A stretch of DNA of 6,838 bases from Candidatus Nitrotoga sp. CP45. Lineage in GTDB: Bacteria > Bacteroidota > Bacteroidia > Flavobacteriales > Flavobacteriaceae. Positions 1 to 5,805 of this stretch are shown here, piece after piece. The translations under genes and the position numbers were made by a program. Location: positions 1-6,838 of the forward strand of contig CALQCV020000104.1 in assembly GCA_943329165.2 (NCBI GenBank). Direction: 5' to 3'. The notes beneath the pieces are model-generated. The model saw nothing but the letters and a program-made list of their open reading frames with translations. It searched no databases and was not told the origin of the DNA. How positions within the stretch are numbered: the stretch's first letter is position 1; each line of letters opens with the position of its first letter.

Positions 1-296
1 ATAACTTGGGTGCTGATAAATATTTGATTGCTGGAGATGTAAATATAAAAAGGAAGACCATAGCGGACCAGTTGAGTGATTCGTTTACTTTTTTTAGGAA
101 TAAAGCTGGTATATCAAGTAAAATAACCCTTAAAAACATGCGTAAAACTTTCTTGACAAAGTTACATACCAAGACAGGTTTTGTGGAATCTATGGGTTAC
201 CAAAGGTCAGCCAAAGTAACGTTAGGTAATTATATAGATAAATCGGAAGTAGTTAAAAAGGTAAATGAAATGGGATTTAGTTTCTATGGTGACTAA
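1..296 (+). CDS. Tyrosine-type site-specific recombinase/integrase, C-terminal part (5' end outside window)
   Basis: This is the last ~98 codons of a phage-integrase-family recombinase, which cuts and rejoins DNA at attachment sites through a tyrosine nucleophile. The frame is open to the window edge (first full codon at 3-5), so the start lies to the left. The TTG at 6 is not a credible start. The C-terminal catalytic block is visible. The box II arginine is in LKNMRKTFLTKL (Arg codon 141-143), and the nucleophile is probably the Tyr of GNYIDK (codon 231-233), followed by a short helical tail. The usual His three residues before the Arg is Lys here, and the Gly-His pair before the nucleophile is Gly-Tyr. 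The Lys variant is, to my knowledge, common in Bacteroidota integrases. The N-terminal arm-binding and core-binding domains cannot be seen. The gene points at the 3' end of the adjacent tRNA gene, which suggests it belongs to an integrated element. Whether the full gene is intact is unknown. Confidence 0.8.
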   Translation, partial: NLGADKYLIAGDVNIKRKTIADQLSDSFTFFRNKAGISSKITLKNMRKTFLTKLHTKTGFVESMGYQRSAKVTLGNYIDKSEVVKKVNEMGFSFYGD

Positions 297-306
297 CAAA
301 AATAAA

Positions 307-339
307 AAGGTTCTATTTTAAATAAGTAGAGCCTTTTTT
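307..339 (+). terminator. Rho-independent terminator of the integrase gene
   Basis: A 9-bp stem (307-315 with 327-335, one T-G wobble) encloses an 11-base loop and runs into six T residues at 334-339. It begins 10 bases after the integrase stop codon, so it most likely ends that transcript. Confidence 0.75.
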
Positions 340-342
340 CTA

Positions 343-379
343 TTGAGTGGTATGCTTAACTCCACTCAAAAACTCCACT
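343..379. repeat. Inverted and direct short repeats between integrase and tRNA
   Basis: An 8-bp perfect inverted repeat (TTGAGTGG at 343-350, CCACTCAA at 362-369) is overlapped by a 9-base direct repeat, AACTCCACT, at 358-366 and 371-379. The 7-mer CTCCACT also occurs in inverted orientation at 428-434, at the tRNA 3' end. There is no T run after the hairpin, so it is not a plain terminator. Given the position between an integrase and its likely target, these could be recombinase or accessory-protein binding sites. That role is inference only. Confidence 0.45.
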
Positions 380-390
380 TAGAGACCAAT

Positions 391-418
391 AAAAAAGCCT
401 CACATTGCTGTAAGGCTT
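391..418 (-). terminator. Rho-independent terminator downstream of tRNA-Ala
   Basis: Read on the minus strand, the stem AAGCCT (418-413) pairs with AGGCTT (400-395). It continues past one mismatch with a 3-bp inner stem around the loop GCAA, and is followed by a run of six T residues (396-391). It lies 11 bases past the tRNA 3' end, so it should end the tRNA transcript. Confidence 0.75.
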
Positions 419-427
419 GATTTTACT

Positions 428-450
428 AGTGGAGAATATCGGAGTCGAAC
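428..450. other. Candidate attachment-site core at the tRNA-Ala 3' end
   Basis: Tyrosine recombinases of integrative elements commonly use the 3' end of a tRNA gene (acceptor and T arm) as attB. After integration the tRNA stays intact and a direct copy of its 3' end lies at the far end of the element. Here the tRNA 3' end faces the integrase gene. The exact core limits cannot be defined because the second copy would be outside the window. The interval is a minimal guess covering the acceptor 3' strand and part of the T arm. Confidence 0.35.
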
Positions 451-503
451 CGATTACCTCTTGCCTGCCAGGCAAGCGCTCTAGCCAAATGAGCTAATCC
501 CCC
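430..503 (-). tRNA. tRNA-Ala, anticodon GGC
   Basis: The minus strand folds into a complete cloverleaf of 74 nt including the discriminator base. It has a 7-bp acceptor (GGGGGAT with ATTCTCC), a 4-bp D stem (GCTC/GAGC), a 5-bp anticodon stem (CTTGC/GCAAG) with the 7-base loop CTGGCAG, a 5-base variable loop, and a 5-bp T stem (ATCGG/CCGAT) with the loop TTCGACT. The anticodon is GGC, which reads GCC and GCU alanine codons. The acceptor has the G3-U70 wobble pair, the main alanyl-tRNA synthetase identity element, which confirms the assignment. The discriminator is A. The 3' CCA is not encoded (ACT follows), so it must be added after transcription. Confidence 0.97.
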
Positions 504-514
504 AAATTGTTGAG

Positions 515-545
515 CAAATATATATTTTATAGAAACAAATAGCAA
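515..545 (-). promoter_or_regulatory. Promoter of tRNA-Ala, Bacteroidota type
   Basis: On the minus strand, TTG (545-543) is followed after 20 bases by TATATTTG (522-515). This is a full match to the Bacteroidota TTG-N(17-23)-TAnnTTTG promoter. Transcription would start about 7 bases downstream, a few bases before the mature tRNA 5' end at 503. The spacing makes this one of the better-supported promoters in the window. Confidence 0.7.
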
Positions 546-598
546 TTCAAAACCTATCTTTTTCAGATTTGTTATAAATTTACATCAAATCATAATTT

Positions 599-1363
599 AT
601 GCCTGACGAAAATTCAAACGGATTTATCGAAATTCAAATAGAAGATACTATCGCTACGATTACTTTTAGTCATCCGGCAAGCAACTCGTTTCCTAGTAAA
701 TTATTGCAAAAACTTACGGATGAATTAAATAAAATTTCTGCCAATTCTAGAGTGAATGTAGTTGTTTTGCAAAGCGAAGGCACTGTTTTTTGTGCTGGCG
801 CTTCTTTTGACGAACTACTTTCTATAACCGATTTTGAAACTGGAAAAAATTTCTTTTCGGGTTTTGCTAATGTAATTAACGCTATGCGAAAGTGTTCCAA
901 AATCATCGTTGGAAAAGTTCAAGGCAAAGCTGTTGGAGGTGGCGTTGGTCTTATTGCAGCTTGTGATTTTGCTTTTGCGTACCAAGATGCTGCAATTAAG
1001 TTATCTGAAATCGCTATCGGCATTGGACCGTTCGTGATTGAACCTGCTGTTTCCAGAAAAATTGGAAAAATCGCTATGTCCGAGATGACGTTACAACCGA
1101 ACATTTGGCAATCGGCTGATTGGGCAAAGGAAAAAGGACTGTACGCCGATATTTTTGACAGCCAGAACGAAGTAACAGAAGCCACAATAAAACTTGCTGA
1201 AAAATTAGCATCCTACAATCCAGAGGCTTTAACCGAAATGAAAAAAGTATTTTGGCAAGGCACTGAAAATTGGGACGAACTATTATATGAAAGGGCTGCA
1301 ATTTCAGGAAAATTAGTGCTTTCTGATTTTACGAAAGAAGCCTTGAGCCAACTTAAAAAGTAA
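599..1363 (+). CDS. Crotonase-fold enoyl-CoA hydratase/isomerase family protein (probable enoyl-CoA isomerase)
   Basis: The 254-residue cytoplasmic protein has the usual length for the crotonase superfamily, which acts on acyl-CoA thioesters, typically in fatty-acid or amino-acid breakdown. The first oxyanion-hole segment is FCAGASFDEL (64-73) and the second is GKAVGGGVGL (109-118). In rat enoyl-CoA hydratase the two catalytic acids are Glu144 and Glu164. Here the first is Gly117, while the second is kept as Glu137 in LSEIAIGIGPF. A single Glu at the second position, followed by a GI-x-PF motif, resembles mitochondrial delta3,delta2-enoyl-CoA isomerase, so isomerase activity seems more likely than hydration. 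The exact substrate cannot be read from sequence. The ATG at 599 has an A/T-rich leader and no Shine-Dalgarno sequence. I found no full promoter match upstream: a CAGATTTG at 564-571 is one base off the -7 consensus and has no partner. The gene is divergent from the tRNA and is followed by the queD promoter. Confidence 0.85.
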   Translation: MPDENSNGFIEIQIEDTIATITFSHPASNSFPSKLLQKLTDELNKISANSRVNVVVLQSEGTVFCAGASFDELLSITDFETGKNFFSGFANVINAMRKCSKIIVGKVQGKAVGGGVGLIAACDFAFAYQDAAIKLSEIAIGIGPFVIEPAVSRKIGKIAMSEMTLQPNIWQSADWAKEKGLYADIFDSQNEVTEATIKLAEKLASYNPEALTEMKKVFWQGTENWDELLYERAAISGKLVLSDFTKEALSQLKK

Positions 1364-1372
1364 TTACCTTTG
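1343..1372 (+). promoter_or_regulatory. Promoter of queD, Bacteroidota type
   Basis: TTG at 1343-1345 and TACCTTTG at 1365-1372 are separated by 19 bases, a full match to TTG-N(17-23)-TAnnTTTG. The -33 element lies inside the end of the preceding gene, and the -7 element starts 2 bases after its stop codon. The predicted start near 1379 leaves a leader of only about 10 bases before the queD ATG. It would let queD-lpxH be transcribed independently of the crotonase gene. Confidence 0.65.
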
Positions 1373-1388
1373 CAATAAATTAAGCAGT

Positions 1389-1838
1389 ATGAGTAACATC
1401 AGAATCACAAAACAATTTTCTTTCGAAACCGGTCACGCGCTTTATGGCTATGATGGCAAATGCAAAAATGTGCACGGTCACAGTTACAAACTTTCGGTGA
1501 CGGTTATTGGCAAACCTATTTCAGATAATACCAATGTGAAATTCGGAATGGTGATTGATTTTTCTGATTTGAAAAAAATTGTCAAAGAAGAAGTCGTTGA
1601 TGCTTTTGACCATGCGACTGTTTTTAATAAAAATACACCCCATGTTGAATTGGCTGCCGAATTAAAAAACCGTGGACATCATGTAATTTTAGTGGATTAC
1701 CAACCTACAAGTGAAAATATGGTAACTGATTTTGCTCAAAAAATAAAAAGTCGTTTGTCAGATGACATCGAATTACATTCACTTAAATTACAGGAAACAG
1801 ATACGTCTTTTGCCGAATGGTATGCCTCAGATAATTAA
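1389..1838 (+). CDS. queD: 6-carboxy-5,6,7,8-tetrahydropterin synthase (QueD / PTPS family)
   Basis: This cytoplasmic enzyme of queuosine synthesis converts 7,8-dihydroneopterin triphosphate to 6-carboxytetrahydropterin, the second step from GTP toward preQ0. The Zn ligands are visible as His16 (ETGHAL) and His29/His31 (NVHGHSY). The CxxxHGH signature gives the catalytic Cys25, and Asp74-His75 (DAFDHA) and Glu136 (LQET) complete the active site. The PTSEN motif (106-110) is the family's substrate-binding segment. This pattern fits bacterial QueD, though the family also contains PTPS enzymes making tetrahydrobiopterin precursors, and sequence alone does not fully exclude that. At 149 residues it is longer than E. 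coli QueD (about 120). The extra length is mostly between residues 80 and 105, ahead of PTSEN. It has its own upstream promoter and is followed 69 bases later by lpxH on the same strand. No other queuosine gene is in the window. Confidence 0.9.
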   Translation: MSNIRITKQFSFETGHALYGYDGKCKNVHGHSYKLSVTVIGKPISDNTNVKFGMVIDFSDLKKIVKEEVVDAFDHATVFNKNTPHVELAAELKNRGHHVILVDYQPTSENMVTDFAQKIKSRLSDDIELHSLKLQETDTSFAEWYASDN

Positions 1839-1852
1839 ATCGTCACACTTAG

Positions 1853-1880
1853 CTTGTCATCCCGAACGCAGTCGAGGGAC
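1853..1880. repeat. Probable copy of a dispersed intergenic repeat (GTCATCC...GTCGAGGGA type)
   Basis: The queD-lpxH gap contains a GC-richer segment starting TTGTCATCCCGAACG and ending AGTCGAGGGAC, with a short TCCC/GGGA inverted repeat at its ends. It resembles a short dispersed repeat of the form GTCATCCTGAGC...GTCGAAGGA that I recall as common between genes in many Bacteroidota genomes. Its composition stands out against the A/T-rich surroundings. Only one copy lies in the window, so its repetitive nature rests on memory. Confidence 0.55.
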
Positions 1881-1907
1881 GAAGTGCCTTTATAAAACTA
1901 ACTTTAA

Positions 1908-2660
1908 ATGACTATTTCTACCAACAAAAAAATATATTTTGCTTCCGACCAACACTTCGGCGCTCCAACGCCTGAAGCTAGCTTTCCACGTGAACAAAAA
2001 TTTGTCGCTTGGCTTGACGAAGTAAAAAAAGATGCTGAATGCATTTTCCTGTTAGGCGATTTATTTGATTTTTGGTTTGAATATAAAACGGTTGTTCCTA
2101 AAGGTTTCGTGCGAGTTTTAGGCAAATTAGCCGAAATTCGCGACAGCGGGATTCCAATTTATTTCTTTGTGGGCAACCACGATTTATGGATGAATGATTA
2201 TTTTCAAAAAGAGTTGAACATTCCGGTTTATCACGATAATCAGGAATATGAATTCAATGGGAAAACCTTTTTAATTGGACATGGAGACGGAAAAGGTCCG
2301 GGAGACAAAGGATACAAACGCATGAAAAAAGTGTTTACCAGTCCGTTTTCAAAATGGCTGTATCGCTGGTTGCATCCTGATTTAGGTGTAAAACTAGCAC
2401 AATACCTTTCGGTAAAAAACAAACTGATTTCGGGCGATGCCGATGTGAAATTCCTTGGCGAAGAAAACGAATGGCTGGTTCAATATTCCAAACGCAAACT
2501 CGAAACCAAACATTATAACTACCTTGTTTTTGGGCACCGTCATTTACCGATGGTTTTGAAGGTTGGAGAAAACTCAGAATACATTAACCTTGGTGATTGG
2601 ATTGGTTACTTTACCTATGGTGTTTTTGATGGTGAGAAATTTGAGTTGAAGGAATATTAA
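1908..2660 (+). CDS. lpxH: UDP-2,3-diacylglucosamine diphosphatase (LpxH)
   Basis: LpxH hydrolyses UDP-2,3-diacylglucosamine to lipid X and UMP, a step of lipid A synthesis carried out at the cytoplasmic face of the inner membrane. The 250-residue protein has all the calcineurin-type metallophosphoesterase motifs in order: DQH (Asp14, His16), GDLFDFW (Asp51), GNHD (Asn90, His91), GHGDG (His125) and GHRH (His210, His212). These match the dinuclear metal ligands of the E. coli enzyme. The segment at roughly 130-170 (GDKGYKRMKKVFTSPFSKWLY onward) is rich in basic and aromatic residues and corresponds to the helical cap that holds the acyl chains. The start at 1908 has an A/T-rich leader. It lies 69 bases after queD and is probably co-transcribed with it. 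A TAACTTTA just before the ATG is too close to serve as a -7 box. The gene indicates an outer membrane with lipid A, fitting a Gram-negative host. Confidence 0.93.
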   Translation: MTISTNKKIYFASDQHFGAPTPEASFPREQKFVAWLDEVKKDAECIFLLGDLFDFWFEYKTVVPKGFVRVLGKLAEIRDSGIPIYFFVGNHDLWMNDYFQKELNIPVYHDNQEYEFNGKTFLIGHGDGKGPGDKGYKRMKKVFTSPFSKWLYRWLHPDLGVKLAQYLSVKNKLISGDADVKFLGEENEWLVQYSKRKLETKHYNYLVFGHRHLPMVLKVGENSEYINLGDWIGYFTYGVFDGEKFELKEY

Positions 2661-2680
2661 TAGTAATCCATAATTTCAGA

Positions 2681-2804
2681 AAACCACATAAAAACATAGA
2701 AACAAAACTTTTTAGAGACCAATTATTGGTTCACACAATAAGGATTTCTTATGCTAAATGAAATACCTTAATAATTTTGGCAAAAACTATGTTTCTATGT
2801 GTTT
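2681..2804. repeat. Imperfect inverted repeat in a convergent intergenic region (possible MITE-like or bidirectional terminator element)
   Basis: The region between the 3' ends of lpxH and the MFS gene has no gene in its 175 bases. Its main content is a pair of inverted arms. The left arm is 2681-2699 (AAACCACATAAAAACATAG). The right arm, 2787-2804, has the reverse complement AAACACATAGAAACATAG. They differ by one inserted base and one mismatch. Each arm contains two tandem ACATA(G/A)AA-like units. Between the arms lie a perfect small palindrome, ACCAAT-T-ATTGGT (2718-2730), and a weak ATAAG/CTTAT hairpin (2737-2751). I recall CACATAGAAACATAG-type sequences recurring between genes in Flavobacterium, but cannot confirm this here. 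The arms could also form a weak hairpin that ends transcription from both sides. Confidence 0.55.
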
Positions 2805-2835
2805 AAAAAATAAATTACAACAAACAGTTTAACTA

Positions 2836-4107
2836 TTACCCATCTGTATTCTTCAAAGCTTCCACATCTTTTGCTAAATCCAGATTCCTAAACGTAGGCG
2901 AAATAAATCCGGTGAAAGCAACGGTAATCAATGTCATTGTTCCACCAAAAACTACTGCTGTAACCGTTCCCATGAGTTTAGCGGTAAGCCCACTTTCAAA
3001 AGCACCCAATTCATTTGACGACCCCACAAAAATAGAATTTACAGATGACACTCGACCACGCATATTGTCTGGCGTATGCAGCTGCAAAATGGTATTTCGA
3101 ATCACGACAGAAACACCATCAAAAATACCACTGAAAAACATGGCTAAAACAGAAACCCAAAAATAAGTTGACAATCCAAAAATAATGATGCAAACGCCAA
3201 ACATAAAAATGGAAGCCAGCAATTTCATTCCAGCTTTTTTATTCAACGGAATATAAGCCGACAATACCATCGTAATAAAAGAACCTACAGCTGGTGCAGC
3301 GCGTAAAACTCCGAATCCTTCAGAACCAACTTTTAGAATGTCCTGCGCAAAAATCGGCAGCAACGCCATTGCTCCTCCAAATAAAACCGCAATCATATCA
3401 AGAGAAATAGCTCCTAAAATAGTCTTGTTTTGAAAGACATACTTGACTCCTTCTTTTAAACTTTGCATAATTGGTTCGCCAATTTTTGGATTTAGAATTG
3501 GTTTGCTCTCGATTTTTGTTAAAAAAAGTAAGGAAAAAACCGAAAAGGCAAATACCAAACACATCGACCAATGCACTCCAATAAAACTAATCGAAAAACC
3601 AGCTAAACCCGGACCAAGCATAGCACCCATTTGCCAAACGGAACTGCTCCAGGTAGAAGCATTGGCGTACGCTTTTTTAGGTACAATTAAGGATAACAAC
3701 GAAAAGATAGTTGGCGAAATAAACGCGCGTACCAAGCCGCCACTAAAGACTAAAGCGTAAATAATATAAAGAATACTGTGGAGTTCTAAATTCTTATTGA
3801 TACTCGGAACCGTAATTAAAAAAAGTCCGAGACTAACGATTGAAAAACCAACGATGCACTTTAAAAGCAATCTTTTTTTCTCACTTTGGTCAACAATATG
3901 ACCCGCAAAAAGTGCCATTCCAATTGCTGGAATAATTTCCATTAAACCAATAATTCCTAGTGATAACGGGTCTTTGGTTAACCGATAAACTTCCCATTCT
4001 ATGATCACAAATTGCATCGCCCAGGCAAAAACCATCGTAAATCGCAATAACAAAAAGAAATTAAATTCTTTATACCGAAGTGCTTCGTAAGGATCGTTTT
4101 TCGTCAT
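2836..4107 (-). CDS. MFS transporter, DHA3/EntS-like exporter family
   Basis: This is a 423-residue inner-membrane protein with about 12 hydrophobic segments in two halves (roughly 17-196 and 229-404) joined by a polar linker around 197-228. The first cytoplasmic loop carries an MFS motif A variant, GHIVDQSEKKRLLL (69-82). The second half has PDNMRGRVSSVNSIF (346-360), typical of the MFS_3/DHA3 group that includes the enterobactin exporter EntS and macrolide exporters. Proton-driven efflux of a small molecule is the likely mode, but the substrate cannot be predicted. There is no siderophore or antibiotic gene nearby to suggest one. The ATG follows the recJ stop codon with no gap (TAAATG), so translation probably depends on ribosomes finishing recJ. 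Length and topology look complete. The C-terminal tail (405-423) is polar and short. Confidence 0.88.
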   Translation of the reverse strand: MTKNDPYEALRYKEFNFFLLLRFTMVFAWAMQFVIIEWEVYRLTKDPLSLGIIGLMEIIPAIGMALFAGHIVDQSEKKRLLLKCIVGFSIVSLGLFLITVPSINKNLELHSILYIIYALVFSGGLVRAFISPTIFSLLSLIVPKKAYANASTWSSSVWQMGAMLGPGLAGFSISFIGVHWSMCLVFAFSVFSLLFLTKIESKPILNPKIGEPIMQSLKEGVKYVFQNKTILGAISLDMIAVLFGGAMALLPIFAQDILKVGSEGFGVLRAAPAVGSFITMVLSAYIPLNKKAGMKLLASIFMFGVCIIIFGLSTYFWVSVLAMFFSGIFDGVSVVIRNTILQLHTPDNMRGRVSSVNSIFVGSSNELGAFESGLTAKLMGTVTAVVFGGTMTLITVAFTGFISPTFRNLDLAKDVEALKNTDG

Positions 4108-5802
4108 TTAATCTGGCTTAATATCTTTAAATCTCAATTGCAAAGATACAGTTCCATTAAATTCATTTTCATCAATGCAATAACAAATTGCAATTGGTTG
4201 ATGGTTTTTTGTTATTTCTAATTTATCCCCTAAGCCAAAACCTATTGCTCCAAAACCGTTAGAATTAGGTTGTTTTACAAATAGTTTTAAATGCTCCCCA
4301 TTTTGTCCTAATGTTTTGGCATAACCTGAGTCTTTTAGGTTTTTGGTCATAAAAGTTGGTGTCATATTTTGAGGGCCAAAAGGTTCAAACTGGTTGAGCA
4401 ATCGCACCAATCTATCATCAATATCCGTTAGATTTATTTCAGCATCAATTGCAATTTCCGGACTTAACAAATCGGGATGAATGGTTTCTGAAACTACTTT
4501 TTCAAAAGCATTTTTAAAATTCTGATAGTTCTCTTCTTTTAATGTCATTCCCGCGGCATACATATGTCCGCCAAATTGTTCCAGATGCGCAGCGCTAGCC
4601 TCCAAAGCATTATAAATGTCAAAATCTTTTACCGAACGCGCCGAGGCTGCTAGTTTGTCGCCACTTTTGGTAAATACAATCGTCGGACGATAATAGGTTT
4701 CTATCAAGCGTGATGCTACAATTCCGATGACGCCTTTGTGCCAATTTTCATTATAAACTACCGTGGTAAATTTATCTGTTTCGTCATTTATTTCTATCTG
4801 GTCCAATGCTTGAATCGTGATTTGCTTGTCTAAATCTTTTCGGTCAGCGTTATGCTGTTCGATTACGGAAGCAAATTCTTCGGCCTGATCTAAATCGTAT
4901 TCCGTTAATAATGCGACTGCTTCATTGCCATGTTTTATTCTTCCGGCTGCATTAATTCTTGGCGCGATAATAAAAACGACATCGGTAATTGTCATAACCT
5001 TTTTCTTTACGTTTTTGATTAGTGCTTTTATTCCGGGACGCGGATTTGTATTAATAACTTCCAATCCAAACTTGGCCAAAATTCGATTCTCACCCGTCAT
5101 CGGAACAATATCGGCAGCGATTGCAGTTGCAACCAAATCGAGATAAATTAGTAAATCGTCAATAGTTTGATTTCTATTTTGTCCCAACGCCTGAATTAAT
5201 TTGAAGCCAACGCCGCATCCGCATAATTCATCATACGGATACGAACAATCGTCGCGTTTTGGGTCTAGAACCGCAACAGCATCTGGCAAAATATCCCCTG
5301 GTCGATGGTGATCACAAATGATAAAATCAATGTTTCTTTCATTCGCGTAAGCAATATGACCAATGGATTTTATGCCACAATCTAAAGCAATGATCAGTGT
5401 AATTCCGTTATCATCGGCAAAGTCAATTCCTTTAAATGAAATTCCGTAACCTTCATCATAACGATCTGGAATATAAGTCGCGACATTTGGATAATAACTT
5501 TTCAGATAGGACGAAACTAACGAAACCGCTGTCGTTCCATCCACATCATAGTCGCCAAAAACTAAAATATTTTCACCATTGGCAATCGCTGATTCAATTC
5601 GGGAAACTGCTTTGTCCATATCTTTCATCAAATACGGATTGTGCAAATCTTTTAAACTTGGACGGAAAAATTGTCTTGCCTGTTCAAACGTTTCAATGCC
5701 ACGTTGCACCAAAAGCGTCGCAATTAGCTCATCCACTTTTAATTGGGAAGCCAACGCTTTTACTTTTTCGGAAGATGGTTTTGGTTTGAGTGTCCAGCGC
5801 AT
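4108..5802 (-). CDS. recJ: Single-stranded-DNA-specific 5'-3' exonuclease RecJ
   Basis: RecJ degrades single-stranded DNA 5' to 3' in recombinational repair, mismatch repair and base excision repair. The 564 residues match the family size (577 in E. coli). The DHH catalytic domain shows GDYDVDGTT (83-91; metal ligands Asp84, Asp86, Asp88), Asp141 in ALDCGIKS, CDHHRPGD (163-170) and the LDLVATAIAADIVP block (221-234). The APRINAAGR motif (280-288) follows. The DHHA1 domain carries HKGVIGIVASRL (355-366), SARS (387-390) and the GGHMYAAG motif (411-418). The C-terminal OB-fold region covers about 450-564. No key residue is missing. The start at 5802 is followed by the usual RecJ N-terminus (MRWTLKP), and the leader before it consists of a 7-base tandem repeat. 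The gene is first in a two-gene unit with the MFS exporter. That pairing gives no obvious functional link. Confidence 0.96.
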   Translation of the reverse strand: MRWTLKPKPSSEKVKALASQLKVDELIATLLVQRGIETFEQARQFFRPSLKDLHNPYLMKDMDKAVSRIESAIANGENILVFGDYDVDGTTAVSLVSSYLKSYYPNVATYIPDRYDEGYGISFKGIDFADDNGITLIIALDCGIKSIGHIAYANERNIDFIICDHHRPGDILPDAVAVLDPKRDDCSYPYDELCGCGVGFKLIQALGQNRNQTIDDLLIYLDLVATAIAADIVPMTGENRILAKFGLEVINTNPRPGIKALIKNVKKKVMTITDVVFIIAPRINAAGRIKHGNEAVALLTEYDLDQAEEFASVIEQHNADRKDLDKQITIQALDQIEINDETDKFTTVVYNENWHKGVIGIVASRLIETYYRPTIVFTKSGDKLAASARSVKDFDIYNALEASAAHLEQFGGHMYAAGMTLKEENYQNFKNAFEKVVSETIHPDLLSPEIAIDAEINLTDIDDRLVRLLNQFEPFGPQNMTPTFMTKNLKDSGYAKTLGQNGEHLKLFVKQPNSNGFGAIGFGLGDKLEITKNHQPIAICYCIDENEFNGTVSLQLRFKDIKPD

Positions 5803-5805
5803 TTT

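Noticed and set aside
6..296. Complete 96-residue small protein starting at TTG 6
   Set aside because: The frame is open to the window edge and the residues are the C-terminal catalytic block of an integrase, so it is a 5'-truncated gene.
379..2723. 12-base match TTAGAGACCAAT at 379-390 and 2712-2723
   Set aside because: A 12-mer match is expected about once by chance in a window of this size, the more so in AT-rich DNA, and the flanks do not match.
3443..3760. Plus-strand ORF of 105 residues opposite the MFS gene
   Set aside because: It is a shadow of the transporter coding sequence and has no family signature.
5436..5802. Plus-strand ORF of about 117 residues opposite recJ
   Set aside because: It is antisense to the well-supported recJ N-terminus, has low-complexity composition and no recognisable motif.
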